Below are positions 33,973 to 43,459 of a stretch of 64,000 bases of DNA, piece by piece (the stretch's first letter is position 1; each line of letters starts with the position of its first letter). Both the position numbers and the translations under genes were made by a program. The stretch is taken from NCBI GenBank assembly GCA_022376465.1, contig JACDTU010000012.1, positions 496,001-560,000 on the forward strand. Direction: 5' to 3'. A model generated the notes under the pieces. The model did not search any database. It was not told the DNA's origin and saw only the letters and a list, made by a program, of their open reading frames with translations. This stretch comes from Cubamyces lactineus (Eukaryota; Basidiomycota; Agaricomycetes; Polyporales; Polyporaceae).

Positions 33973-34930
33973 GACGCGGTACTTTGGTGAGGGATAGGCC
34001 GCGGCACAAGGCAATAGCAGCGGGGGAGATACTGGCGGTACGCGCGAGAGGTGTGCACGTCGTCAGCCGCTCACGGGTGGCGGACAAGATGATCGATGCC
34101 CAAATGTGGTATTGAAATTCCCATTTGTGGATTGACACAGCATTTATTTGTAACTTCAAAAGTCGGTCATCCGGGAGGCTCGTGGTTAGTCTGGAGACGC
34201 AATGTTTCTTGGAACGCCTGTGCCATACTACTCATCGTCTGCAATGTCCCACCACGCGTTCAGCATAAGGGAAGCATTTAGCAGGAGCGCCTGGGCTCCA
34301 AGGTGCGTGGCCCAGTCGAACATGCCTTGTGTGAGTTTGCTGTTGACGGTGGCCAGGATCAGTTTGGAAAGCCGAGTTCATTCGTGCAACTTGAGAGCGC
34401 CCTGTGTGCCGAATCATACATGCTAGTCTATGGCTTGTCAGGTGTCACCGAGAAGCTCTATGACCACGAGGTGCAGCGGCGGGTTTCACGGCCCATATCC
34501 ACAGCAATTCTGTCGGCCCCCAAACGCTTGGCACTGACTTCAAAGGATATAAGTCAGGCTATATGTTGTCCTAGAACGGCGCAGCGGTCAGTATTTGCCA
34601 ATTGTCCATGATGAACGTTCGAACCCCCATCTTTCAACCTCGCATTGTGGGCTCATCCTCCCAGACCAAGGTCGGCGGTAAGAAGTATTGGTCTTCCACT
34701 GACACTAATTTCGTAAGATGATCTTCTTTCTGTCGCGCCCACTGTATAAGCCTCCCTCATGCTCTGTATGCACCACTGCACGCTCCCAAGACGGCGTGAT
34801 GTCGGTGTAGTTCTCTTCCTTCGATCGCGCGAAGCCGCCTCGGAAGCATCTGTATGATTCAGCATAAAAGGACCACCAACTTGAAGAGAACATCTTCAGC
34901 ATCGGCCCATCAACATCGACTAAGACGGAT
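33973..34930. promoter_or_regulatory. Divergent intergenic region before the GH5 gene
   Basis: About 960 bp between divergent genes. A TATA-like CATAAAAG lies at about 34863-34870, 60-70 bp before the GH5 start. No gene is seen. Confidence 0.4.
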
Positions 34931-36501
34931 ATGCGAGCCCTTGCAGTCTTCAGTCTACTACTCCCGCTTCAGCTGCATCTGGTTGCAGCTGCGAACGCGT
35001 TCGCCGGCTCCAGTCTATACTATGCTGCAGGGCTGCGCAGCGACTCGCGGACTACTCTGCTGAGGTGTGTATACTGATTCAATTGTCGGCGTTTTATTAC
35101 GTTTCTGATACCCCGGCCAACAGCGGTATGCAGAGTGCCGGTATGAAAGTGCTTCGTGTCTGGCTTGACGGACAGTCCTATACCCAGAAGGTGAGCGGTG
35201 CAAGCACCACTCATCAAGATGTCTTCTAGTTGACTAAAGCTCGTTCCAGGGTACGGATATCGATCCATTCCCGGATCTCGAGCCGACAACCATCTGTAAC
35301 GGCGACGCCTCATGCTACGACGACACCGTCCTTGAGCGGCTTGACGATCTCATGGTCGACGCTCATTCGTATGGAATCAAGGTATCTTTGCTGATTATTC
35401 GATCACGTCGCAGAATAACTAACAGATGAAACAGCTGATCATCACCATGCATAGCTTCAATGCCCTTGCAGCCGGAGACGTCTACGGGAAGGAGTACGGT
35501 ACCGGCTACTTCTACGAGCAAGCTTACCCCCAACAGGCCTTTGATGCTCGACTCGTCCACATCCTCAACCATGTCCATACTACTCTCGGCAAGCCGTGGA
35601 AGGAGCTGAACCAGTACATCTTCGGCTTTGAAGCAGAGAACGAAGCGATGATCGGCAAGGTATGTGTCCGCCACTGTCGAGCGAGCCGGGCATTTGTTCA
35701 ATGTGAGCACCGGAACCCAGGGCCAACAATATATCCAACAGCACCAACAATGGTAAGTGATGTAAACAAACCGCACCGAAGCCGTCCCAGACTGACCATT
35801 GGACTGCCTGAAGGCAATGCGATCGTGCCAACACGATCCGCGGACAGCTTGGAGACAACAGCGGCGTACGTACCTTGATCGCCAGTATGATATTGTCTCT
35901 CTTCGTCTAGCCGTCTCACGATCGATAGATCCTGGTCATGACGGGCGGTGAATCATGGCTCAGTGAATCGGTACAGCCCGACTGGCTGAGTTGCGATGCA
36001 CTCGACGTGATCTCCATCCACGCGTACGGCGATGGCGACCTCGAGACGTCCGCAATTCAGCCGTACGTTAAACAGGCCCAAGCTGCAGGCAAGAAGCTCA
36101 TCATGGAGGAATGGTACGCTCCCCGTCTGTGACGCTATTGGGATAACCCATCAACGCTAGCCCACAGGGGTGCTTGCTACTACGACACGGAGAACAATGA
36201 CTGTCCGAGTGGTACCCCACTCTCGGTCTCCGCTCGCAACGCCAACCTCAAGAGCTTCGCTAACGCTATTACCGGCGCCGGGCTCGCCTGGCTCTACTGG
36301 GAAGTCCTCCCTAACGCAGACCCCCACGTACGTGCGATGTCGACAATTCAGAGTCATGATCAGTGGTTCACTCACAATCCGCAGGACGGTTCTGACTACG
36401 AGATTGGTATCGGCGATCCTTCCTGGAGCACTCTCCAGAGTCTCGCTCAAGAGGCACTGCAGACTCCCGGTGCCTTCGACTTCTCAGCCTACCTACTGTG
36501 A
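34931..36501 (+). CDS. Secreted glycoside hydrolase family 5 (mannanase/cellulase-like)
   Basis: Nine exons: 34931-35064, 35124-35190, 35250-35381, 35435-35659, 35721-35752, 35814-35865, 35929-36113, 36168-36327 and 36385-36501, giving 367 residues. A signal peptide (MRALAVFSLLLPLQLHLVAA) is followed by the GH5 barrel: GMKVLRVWLDGQS, LIITMHSFNALAAGD, FEAENEAM with the acid/base Glu at about 181, VISIHAYGDGDLET, and IMEEWGACYY with the nucleophile Glu at about 275, then AWLYWEVLPNADPH. It should cleave beta-1,4-linked polysaccharide outside the cell; the exact substrate cannot be read. All junction phases agree. It is convergent with a GH16 gene 309 bp away, so the two may belong to one wall- or wood-degrading set. 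Confidence 0.92.
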
Positions 36502-36810
36502 TCCTTGACTGCATTTAGCCGCCTACGCGTGGGTATCTGTAGGTGACAGCGGTCGGACAAATCGAGCAGGGATATTTCGCCACACAAAGGCAGAGCCGAG
36601 GCTCGTGTGTATTCATAAGCTCGAGCGCGCACATTAGTAAGGTACAGACAGATAGCCAGCCGTCTTGGGTTCGGGCATAAAAATACGGATTCGACGCCTG
36701 CCAGAGTGTTGTGTTCGTACAGCTTGTCTGATAGATGAAGTGATCGTTAGTTGGGCGGGTGGGAACAAGGGTCGAACAATGCGTGCGTACCTTTACTTCT
36801 CGTATTGCGT
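36502..36810. other. Convergent spacer between GH5 and GH16 genes
   Basis: 309 bp of 3' flanking sequence; no gene is seen. Confidence 0.6.
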
Positions 36811-38211
36811 TTACTCGTACACGTGGACACCAGCGATATCCCAGAAGGCATCGTTGAACGCAGACGGGTTGTTGTCAACGAAGTCTGTTGATGATGTCGA
36901 TGAGGACTCCACACTGTACCAAAATGGGGGCAAGACGACCACGCACCGTTGCAGCTACCCGGGCAGCCACCCAGATCGTTGAAGAACTGAGGGATGCCAG
37001 CCCAGTCACCGCCTTCATGTCACCAATGGGAAGAGGTGGTGAGTGATGCGTTTCGCACTCATCAAAGCTGCGGCGGACTTACAGAACGTGAGGTTGATGA
37101 TGATGTTGTGCGGCCCGAAGTGCGCGTTGATGTCGCACTGGTCGTTGACGAACAGCGCAGTCGGCGTGCCCTATGATCGCGATCCGGCCCGCATCAGCTC
37201 TCTGCTTCCCGCTGTACCACTTCTCCGCCCCAAGGGGGGCTGAGCACTCACCCATGCGTCAGTGTTCACGGTCGCACCCGCAGTCTTGACGTCCGCGGGC
37301 ACAGTAGGGTCGTTGCGGGACCAGAACCAGACCTTGATGAAGGTCGACGTGCGCTCCATGGCGTAGAACCCGCCACCGGCACCGTTGAACGACTTGCCGT
37401 AGCTGTTCGGAATCGTAGACTGCACGCCACAGCCGGTGTTGCCGTTCGCTGCGACGTCGCAGTTGTTGCTGATGGAGTTCCTGGTTTAACAGATAAATGA
37501 GTCGGAGGGCGGCGACTAATGAGAGCGCAAGGGCAAACGTACCCGTTCATCTGACGGCCATCAGGTTGGGCGCAGTTCGCGCTGGTGTGCAGTGTGGATT
37601 GATTGGGCTCGATGTCGTTGGTACCTTCGAGCTGTACGAGGTACGTGAGCGCGAATCCCAACCCCCCGCAACGACCACACTTACGATATCAACCTCACCC
37701 TGAGCAGGCCAGTTCTGGCCGACCTCCCAAGCGGCGGGCCAGGTGCCACAGCCCTGCGGCATATGCCTGATATCATATCTGCGCATGCAAGTCAGCACAA
37801 CGATCCTTTGACGATTGCAACCAGAGGGACGTACACCGAGACGTGGGTGGTGTACGCGTTGTTGCTCTGGATGCGAACAGCGTTCCGGCCCGGCGCACTG
37901 GGGTCGACGACGTTGAAGGAGTCGGCACGCATGATGAACGTGTCGTCCGTCGCGAAGGTCAAATTCTGTGCGAGCGCGGTCTGTTGATCGACATAGTTCC
38001 TGTTCGCAGCGAGGGGGTCAGTTCCTCGACGACAGATCATGTCGACAGATGTCAGCGCTTACACTCTGCCATGGGTGGGGTCGGGAATGGCCTGGTGAGT
38101 GAATCCCGAGAGGAACCCTTGGCCGACAAAGGTATCCTTCAGGTTGTACGTCGCTCCTAGAGCAGAGGAGACGAGAGCAGAGACGGTGAACAGCGCAGCT
38201 GTCGAACGCAT
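36811..38211 (-). CDS. Secreted glycoside hydrolase family 16 (endo-1,3(4)-beta-glucanase type)
   Basis: Eight minus-strand exons: 38063-38211, 37835-37999, 37685-37778, 37543-37631, 37252-37480, 37083-37170, 36947-37012 and 36811-36884, giving 317 residues. A signal peptide ([19 protein letters not shown]) leads into the jelly-roll domain with [15 protein letters not shown] and the catalytic GEVDILEGTND, in which Glu133, Asp135 and Glu138 form the nucleophile-Asp-acid/base set; then GHP-free NISNNCDV-type Cys pairs, [30 protein letters not shown] and the end [21 protein letters not shown]. The Leu between the catalytic residues is often Val or Ile in relatives. The last intron (36885-36946) was placed to restore GSC-ND-FVDNN. 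It should hydrolyse beta-1,3 or mixed beta-glucan in fungal or plant walls. Confidence 0.92.
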
Positions 38212-38310
38212 GGCGAAAAAGAAAGTGTGAGAGAGGGAAAGGACGTAGAGAGCGACGAGGAAAGGTGGGATCCGCAGGACCTGAGGAAAAAGTACACTCT
38301 CGACGCTCCA

Positions 38311-38317
38311 TTTTATA
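38311..38317 (-). promoter_or_regulatory. TATA box of the GH16 gene
   Basis: TATAAAA on the minus strand, about 100 bp before the ATG at 38211. Confidence 0.5.
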
Positions 38318-38730
38318 TGCATGCATTACAATGGCGTAGCGCATAGACCAACGCCGCCGCCGGGAGGCGGATCAACCCATTGTGATGCAGCTCTTTGAGC
38401 TGAGCATCAAGGAGGGACAGCTACTTGGATCGCATGACGACGATCAGGGAATAACCTGTGGATGTGGAGACCATGCGTTTTGAAGACTGTACTCCACGGC
38501 AGAACCGGTGGAGCATATGGCAAACTGGGGCGGGACCGATATACGGCGGGCGTAGACCCAAATGGACTGTAACTGCGCAGGTTCCGCAGTAACAGGCCAT
38601 CGGGACCCATACAATGCTATAGCAACAGAGCGGCCTGGTATATCCCAGGCAATGTGCCTTAACACAAAGCTCGCCGCGGGATACGAGGCCGTTGAGCATG
38701 GTACTGCCCTGGTAAGACGTTTGTTAGATG
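38318..38730. other. Upstream flank of GH16 gene, left of the transposon
   Basis: About 400 bp of promoter and flanking sequence; no gene is seen. Confidence 0.5.
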
Positions 38731-38739
38731 TTTGACCAC
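38731..38739 (+). repeat. Left target-site duplication of the transposon
   Basis: TTTGACCAC lies directly before the left inverted repeat and is repeated exactly at 39607-39615 after the right one. Confidence 0.85.
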
Positions 38740-38856
38740 TAGTCTCGTGACCAGACGTTCGGAGCACGAAGCGGAGGTGAAATTTCGGGTGTTTCCGTGC
38801 TCCTGAACGTCTGGTGGCAAACCCCCCGTGACTCCTACCTCGAGTCACGGTGTGAC
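38740..38856 (+). repeat. Left terminal inverted repeat
   Basis: 109 bp identical to the reverse complement of the right arm, plus a few less perfect bases. It contains its own hairpin: CCAGACGTTCGGAGCAC at 38751-38767 pairs with 38797-38814, with one extra base. Confidence 0.9.
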
Positions 38857-39487
38857 TATCCACCCTCTCGTCCGAGATCACCGAGCTGCTTCTCTTGTGC
38901 GCCTATGGGTTCCCTCACCGAAGAGGATCAAGGAAAGCTGCACATCGTACAATGGCGGCGCCTTACTAGATAACGGATACGAGGACAATTACTGTCCTTC
39001 GGATGGCAGCTACAACAGCGGCCGCCTCTCCGACAGGATCCACTTGAGTGGGACAAGGCTGAGCGCGAACAACCTATCCCATAGCTGTGTACAGTGTCTC
39101 TCTGCGCGAACACCCGGCATCAGCCAGCAGGCTCGATTGCGTTCTCGAGATACTTGTTTTCATGGACTCTTGAGAATGAACTTATTGCTCTTCCTGGATG
39201 CTCTCAGCGGGGACAACGATAAGTGCATATCCCAAGGTCCTATATGAGTGTATATGCTCCCTCGCGTCCTCAAGCGCTGGCGCAGGGTCCCTCATTCTTC
39301 AACTGCGCGATATCACCATTCGCGCCCACATGGTATTCAGAAAGCTCTCAAATAGTTCACGACCAGCTGTGCCGCAGACATCATTGACCGAGAACCTGAC
39401 ACTGCAGCTCCTCTGTTTCGGTCTCCTGCAGAGTCCGGACAGCATCCTCTCTGAGAACAGCGAGGGCTCGACAAGTTTCGACCCTCG

Positions 39488-39606
39488 GTCACAGCGTGTG
39501 ACTCGAGGTAGGAGTCACGGGGGGTTTGCCACCAGACGTTCAGGAGCACGGAAACACCCGAAATTTCACCTCCGCTTCGTGCTCCGAACGTCTGGTCACG
39601 AGACTA
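39488..39606 (-). repeat. Right terminal inverted repeat
   Basis: Reverse complement of the left arm, identical over 39498-39606, and containing the same nested hairpin (39532-39549 with 39579-39595). Confidence 0.9.
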
Positions 39607-39615
39607 TTTGACCAC
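39607..39615 (+). repeat. Right target-site duplication of the transposon
   Basis: TTTGACCAC, identical to 38731-38739. Another TTTGACCA occurs a few bases further on. Confidence 0.85.
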
Positions 39616-40327
39616 AGCTATTTGACCAGCGTCCATACGCCAAGCTTGTAACGGAGTGCGAGCGCTTATCCCACGGTTTTATGACAATCGCCCAACATTC
39701 GCCTTCGCAGATATGGAGATGCAAGACCCACTCGAGAATTGATTTGCGTCAGACTGCCTGATGTGTCTCAGCTGTGGAGGTAATTTTCGAGGGCTCCGCT
39801 GTGCCGTATAGCATTTCCGGGATCACATCCGATGTTTCGTAGAAGGAAGCGGCGAACGGTACAGCGGCCGTAGTAGCACACCACGCGTTATGCTGACAGT
39901 AGCCGCCGCATTGAGTTCGTATCATACTGTGCCGAATGTTGGATGTGCTCACCACCGTTCCATCAAAGCATCCAGTCAAAACTGACCTCGCGGAGTAATC
40001 TGAGCCTAAGCGCACTATTCCGTACGCATGTAGTCGTACACTCGGACTCTATGTACGCAAATGCATGGTGATTTTGAAGTCAAGTTCAGTGGGCCTGATA
40101 GGTCCGTGACACGATTGGATACATAGCGGGAGTGTTCCAATTGCACTGACATCGCGACCTGATACGAACCAGAGAGTATATTCAACGTAGTATCTGTATG
40201 CACGGACATCGGACACACGACCAAATGCTAAACACGCAGCAGTGGTCTTGACTCTTGAGAGGCATGTAGTCTTTTCATGCGAATCATAGCTAACCCACGT
40301 ACCTGGACGAGTCCACACACCCACTCG
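39616..40327. other. Intergenic between transposon and LipB gene
   Basis: About 700 bp. No gene or repeat was recognised. Confidence 0.5.
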
Positions 40328-41122
40328 TCAGAAGACTGGTGTGCGATGCCATTGTCCACCCTCCACTGAAGCCAGTTCCATCAAGCGGACGGCAGCTTCC
40401 ACGTCGCCGTTTGCAGTGATATCCAGTGGAACCATATCCCTTTCATACAGTCTTCCGAATCGCTGAACGAGACTGGGTAGTTCCTTGGTGACCGAGATGG
40501 CGTCTGCACTATCGGGTTGGACAGCGTTCGCAATGCATCCCGCCCTGACGTCCGGAAGGCCGCACGCCACCACTTTACTGAACCAAGGCAGAGGTTCCGG
40601 TGTGACGTTCAGTGCGAAGCCGTGCGTCGTCAATCGATGTCTGACTTGGACGCCGATGCTTGCGACTTTGGTGTGCGCATCCAAGAAGACGCCGGTATGC
40701 TCGCTCGGAGTGTGCTGGATACCGTGTTCTTCCTCCAGATGCGTTTCTAGGAGCTTCTGCATTCTACAGATGTAGTTGCGGATGCCCATAGGCGGAGAAG
40801 TTCGGCCGAGGTCGAGTAGAGGATATCCAACGATTTGGCCGGGACCGTGGTACGTGGTCTGTCCTCCTCGAAGTGTAAGGACAACGTCCGCGCCTGTAGC
40901 TCTGAGTCGCAACATCTCCGACGCGCCCTCCGGATCGCTACCTTGTCGTCGACCAAAAGTGTAGACGGGTCTATGTTCAAGGAGGAAGAGAAAGTCCCTA
41001 TGATCTCCCGAAGTCTTGCGTGCCAGTAATTGGAGTTGGTGGACGCGCTCTTGGAGAGCCAGGCCGTGTGTATATGCTAGCGGCCGTTGGAAGCAATAGT
41101 AGTGGATCGGAGGCAATCGCAT
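40328..41122 (-). CDS. LIP2: Octanoyl-[ACP]:protein N-octanoyltransferase (LipB/Lip2)
   Basis: Moves octanoate from acyl carrier protein to lipoyl domains, the first step of protein lipoylation; mitochondrial in fungi. Single exon, 264 residues. The LipB signature RGGQTTYHGPGQIVGYPLLDL-type block is present at residues 85-105, the active-site Lys is at about 152 (TKVASIGVQV), and the catalytic Cys at about 187 (FSKVVACGLPDV). A clear cleavable presequence is not obvious at the start MRLPPIHYYC; an upstream non-ATG extension in the same frame is open for 16 more codons. The gene is divergent to the SCP-x-like gene with 305 bp between starts, which leaves room for a shared promoter. Confidence 0.94.
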   Translation of the reverse strand: MRLPPIHYYCFQRPLAYTHGLALQERVHQLQLLARKTSGDHRDFLFLLEHRPVYTFGRRQGSDPEGASEMLRLRATGADVVLTLRGGQTTYHGPGQIVGYPLLDLGRTSPPMGIRNYICRMQKLLETHLEEEHGIQHTPSEHTGVFLDAHTKVASIGVQVRHRLTTHGFALNVTPEPLPWFSKVVACGLPDVRAGCIANAVQPDSADAISVTKELPSLVQRFGRLYERDMVPLDITANGDVEAAVRLMELASVEGGQWHRTPVF

Positions 41123-41427
41123 GGTGTTGTCGGCGTCGTGGGGGTTGGTGAGCAAGTCGTTTTGCTGCACGAGCGCTCGCGCCTGAACCGACCGACGGGA
41201 ACGGGAACGTCTTCACTGGATCCACTCAGCCTGCTATAGCTAGCTCACTCACGAGCAGCTGACCATCTCTGCAGGAAATCATGCATACATTCACGCCCAC
41301 TGCTACGGTCCTCGGGCTCTTTCACAGCCGGGAACGTAAAGGACAAGCTCACACTTGCTCTTGACCTCCGACATCGCCACCTCCAGTGGGTTCCGTTACC
41401 AGCCACCTAGTCCAGTAAAACAGCAAG
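41123..41427. promoter_or_regulatory. Divergent promoter region of LIP2 and SCP-x-like genes
   Basis: 305 bp between two start codons on opposite strands. No defined motif is recognised. Confidence 0.4.
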
Positions 41428-43459
41428 ATGGCGCGCAAGGGTCAAAGAACATTCATTGTTGGTGTCGGGTGTACAGCTTTCATCAAGGTGAGGCACGCGC
41501 CATTCGGGCCTTGTGAACTAGGAGATGCTGAATGCGCTGTGTGCATACAGCCGCGAGGGCTGAGGTCGACTGAGGAGGTACGTCGCTGACCTAACTATTC
41601 ATACGACTTCTCTTGGTTTGTTAACGTGGCCATACGAACGGCCTAGATGGGGCTTGAGGCTGCAACCAAGGCTCTACTCGATGCTGGTATATCGCACTTT
41701 CCCAGGGGATCGATGCATGACAAAGCTCGCTCATTCTGGCCGTGCTAGGCATAACGTATGATGATGTTGAGACTGCTTTCGTCGGTTTTTGCTACGGAGA
41801 CTCGACTTCTGGCCAAGTAAGCAGCATGACACTTTCGGCCGCCCGTTGCTTCTGATTCAACGTCTCTGCAGAGAGCGCTATACCAACTCGGCATGACTGG
41901 TATTCCCATTACGAACGTGAATAACAACTGCTCCACTGGCAGCACTGCACTGTACAACGCCAATTGTCTCGTCAAGGCTGGGCTGGTAGATTGCGCGTTG
42001 GCGCTCGGCTTCGAGCGCATGGCTCGTGGCAGCCTCACCACGCACTTTCCGGATAGGGAACCGCCGATGAAAGTGTTCAACGAGGCCTCCTTTGAGCTCG
42101 AGGAAACACTCAATGCGGGAAAGAATCACGGACCTGGGGCGCCTCGCATGTTCGCAAACGGCGCGCAGGAGTATTTCGAGAAGTACGGCGCTAACATCAA
42201 CCACCTCGCACAAATTGGTAGGCATAGCGGTTCCATGCACGCCAGGATGAATGGCTGAGACGTTGAATATAGCGAGCAAGAACCATAAACACTCCGTGAA
42301 CAATCCCTACTCCCAGTTTCGTGATGGCTGGAGTGTCGAACAAGTCCTTGCCGCCCCTATGATCAACAAGCAGCTCACGAAGTACATGTGCAGCCCTACC
42401 TCCGTATGTATTCCGACACTGTACGTCTTCATCAACGCGCTCACCAGTTCTCACAAACAGGATGGAGCGGCATGCTGCATCGTTGTCTCCGAGGACTTCG
42501 TTCACAAGCACGGCTTGGAGAACCAAGCCATCGAGATCGTAGCGCAAGCGCTGACTACCGATGAAGCCATCACGTTCGAAAGCAAGAGCCCTATGGAGAT
42601 CGTCGGCTACAGCATGACGAAGAACGCCGGGAACCAAGTCTTTGCTGAGGCTGGTCTACATGGTCGTGAGGGACGCGATCAAGTCGGCGTCGTTGAGCTG
42701 CATGACTGCTTCGCGGCCAACGAGGTGCGCATACCATCACCAACGCGCAGCACATCGAGCTGAGAGAATCGTGGTCTTGGTAGCTCCTCACCTACGATGC
42801 GCTTGGGCTATGCGAGCCAGGCCAAGCGCACAAACTGGTCGAGCGTGGTGACAACACGGTCAGTCATAGTAACCTCGCAGTCGACTGTAGCGCTAAAGAT
42901 TGCTCTAGTACGGTGGGAAATACGTCATAAATCCGAGTGGTGGCTTGGAGGCGAAGGGACATCCCCTGGGCGCCACCGGAATAGGCATGCATTTCTATAT
43001 CACAAGTGAGTACTCCATGCTGCACCTTTCGTGCTCTTGGCTGACGACTATGACGTCTCCGCAGTGCAACTCCGGCAATGTAGGTTGCGGCTCCTGTACT
43101 TGAAATACATCGGATACTGATCAGGGTTTGCAGGGGCGGGCCCGATGCAAGCACCGGGGTTGTTTGACGGCCCCGACAAGCGTGGCAAGTATGGCCTCGT
43201 GCACAATATCGGCCTCGGTGGTGCTGTTGTGTGCAGCCTCCTGCGTCGCCCGGAGTTCTTCACTGAAGGTGGTGAGGATGGTCGCAAGAGGTGAGTGCCC
43301 ATTGCGGAGCGAGTGAGGAATGGTTGAATTGACAGTACGGATATCTATAGGCTTGGGTACAACCATGCTCACGAATGTCGGCCCATCACCCGCGCTGACT
43401 TGGAGAAGGTGCAGTCGCGCAAGAACTCGCCGTACATCTTACAGCGCGCCAAGCTCTAG
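41428..43459 (+). CDS. Peroxisomal SCP-x-type thiolase (no SCP2 domain)
   Basis: Thiolase-fold enzyme of the SCP-x/type II 3-ketoacyl-CoA thiolase group, acting in peroxisomal beta-oxidation. Twelve exons: 41428-41487, 41551-41577, 41647-41686, 41749-41816, 41872-42217, 42273-42403, 42461-42724, 42784-42858, 42909-43005, 43065-43079, 43134-43290 and 43351-43459, giving 462 residues. Visible active-site blocks are [11 protein letters not shown] (nucleophilic Cys about 85), [10 protein letters not shown] and [14 protein letters not shown]. The protein ends in AKL, a peroxisomal PTS1 signal, and has no C-terminal SCP2 sterol-binding domain. Exon 10 is only 15 nt but is required for frame and completes MQLRQWAGPMQ. 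Confidence 0.92.

Larger units (their letters stand above)
38740..39606. mobile_element. Non-autonomous Mutator-like (MULE) element with long terminal inverted repeats
   Basis: An 867-bp element bounded by inverted repeats beginning TAGTCTCGTGACCAG. The outer 109 bp (38740-38848 and 39498-39606) are identical on reading both strands, and weaker similarity continues inward for another 8-10 bp. The element is flanked by a perfect 9-bp direct repeat, TTTGACCAC. Long repeats plus a 9-bp duplication are the signature of Mutator-superfamily DNA transposons. The roughly 650-bp interior has no transposase or other domain, so it would need enzyme from elsewhere. Identical ends and intact duplication point to recent insertion, upstream of both the GH16 and LipB genes. 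Confidence 0.85.

Noticed and set aside
36885..36946. Very short 29-nt last intron in the GH16 gene
   Set aside because: A normal 62-nt intron with GTGCGT donor and CAACAG acceptor restores the conserved [14 protein letters not shown] junction.
38735..39606. CACTA-type transposon, because CACTA occurs at the left edge
   Set aside because: The right end does not show the matching TAGTG, and the true repeat starts at TAGTCTCG with a 9-bp, not 2-3-bp, target duplication.
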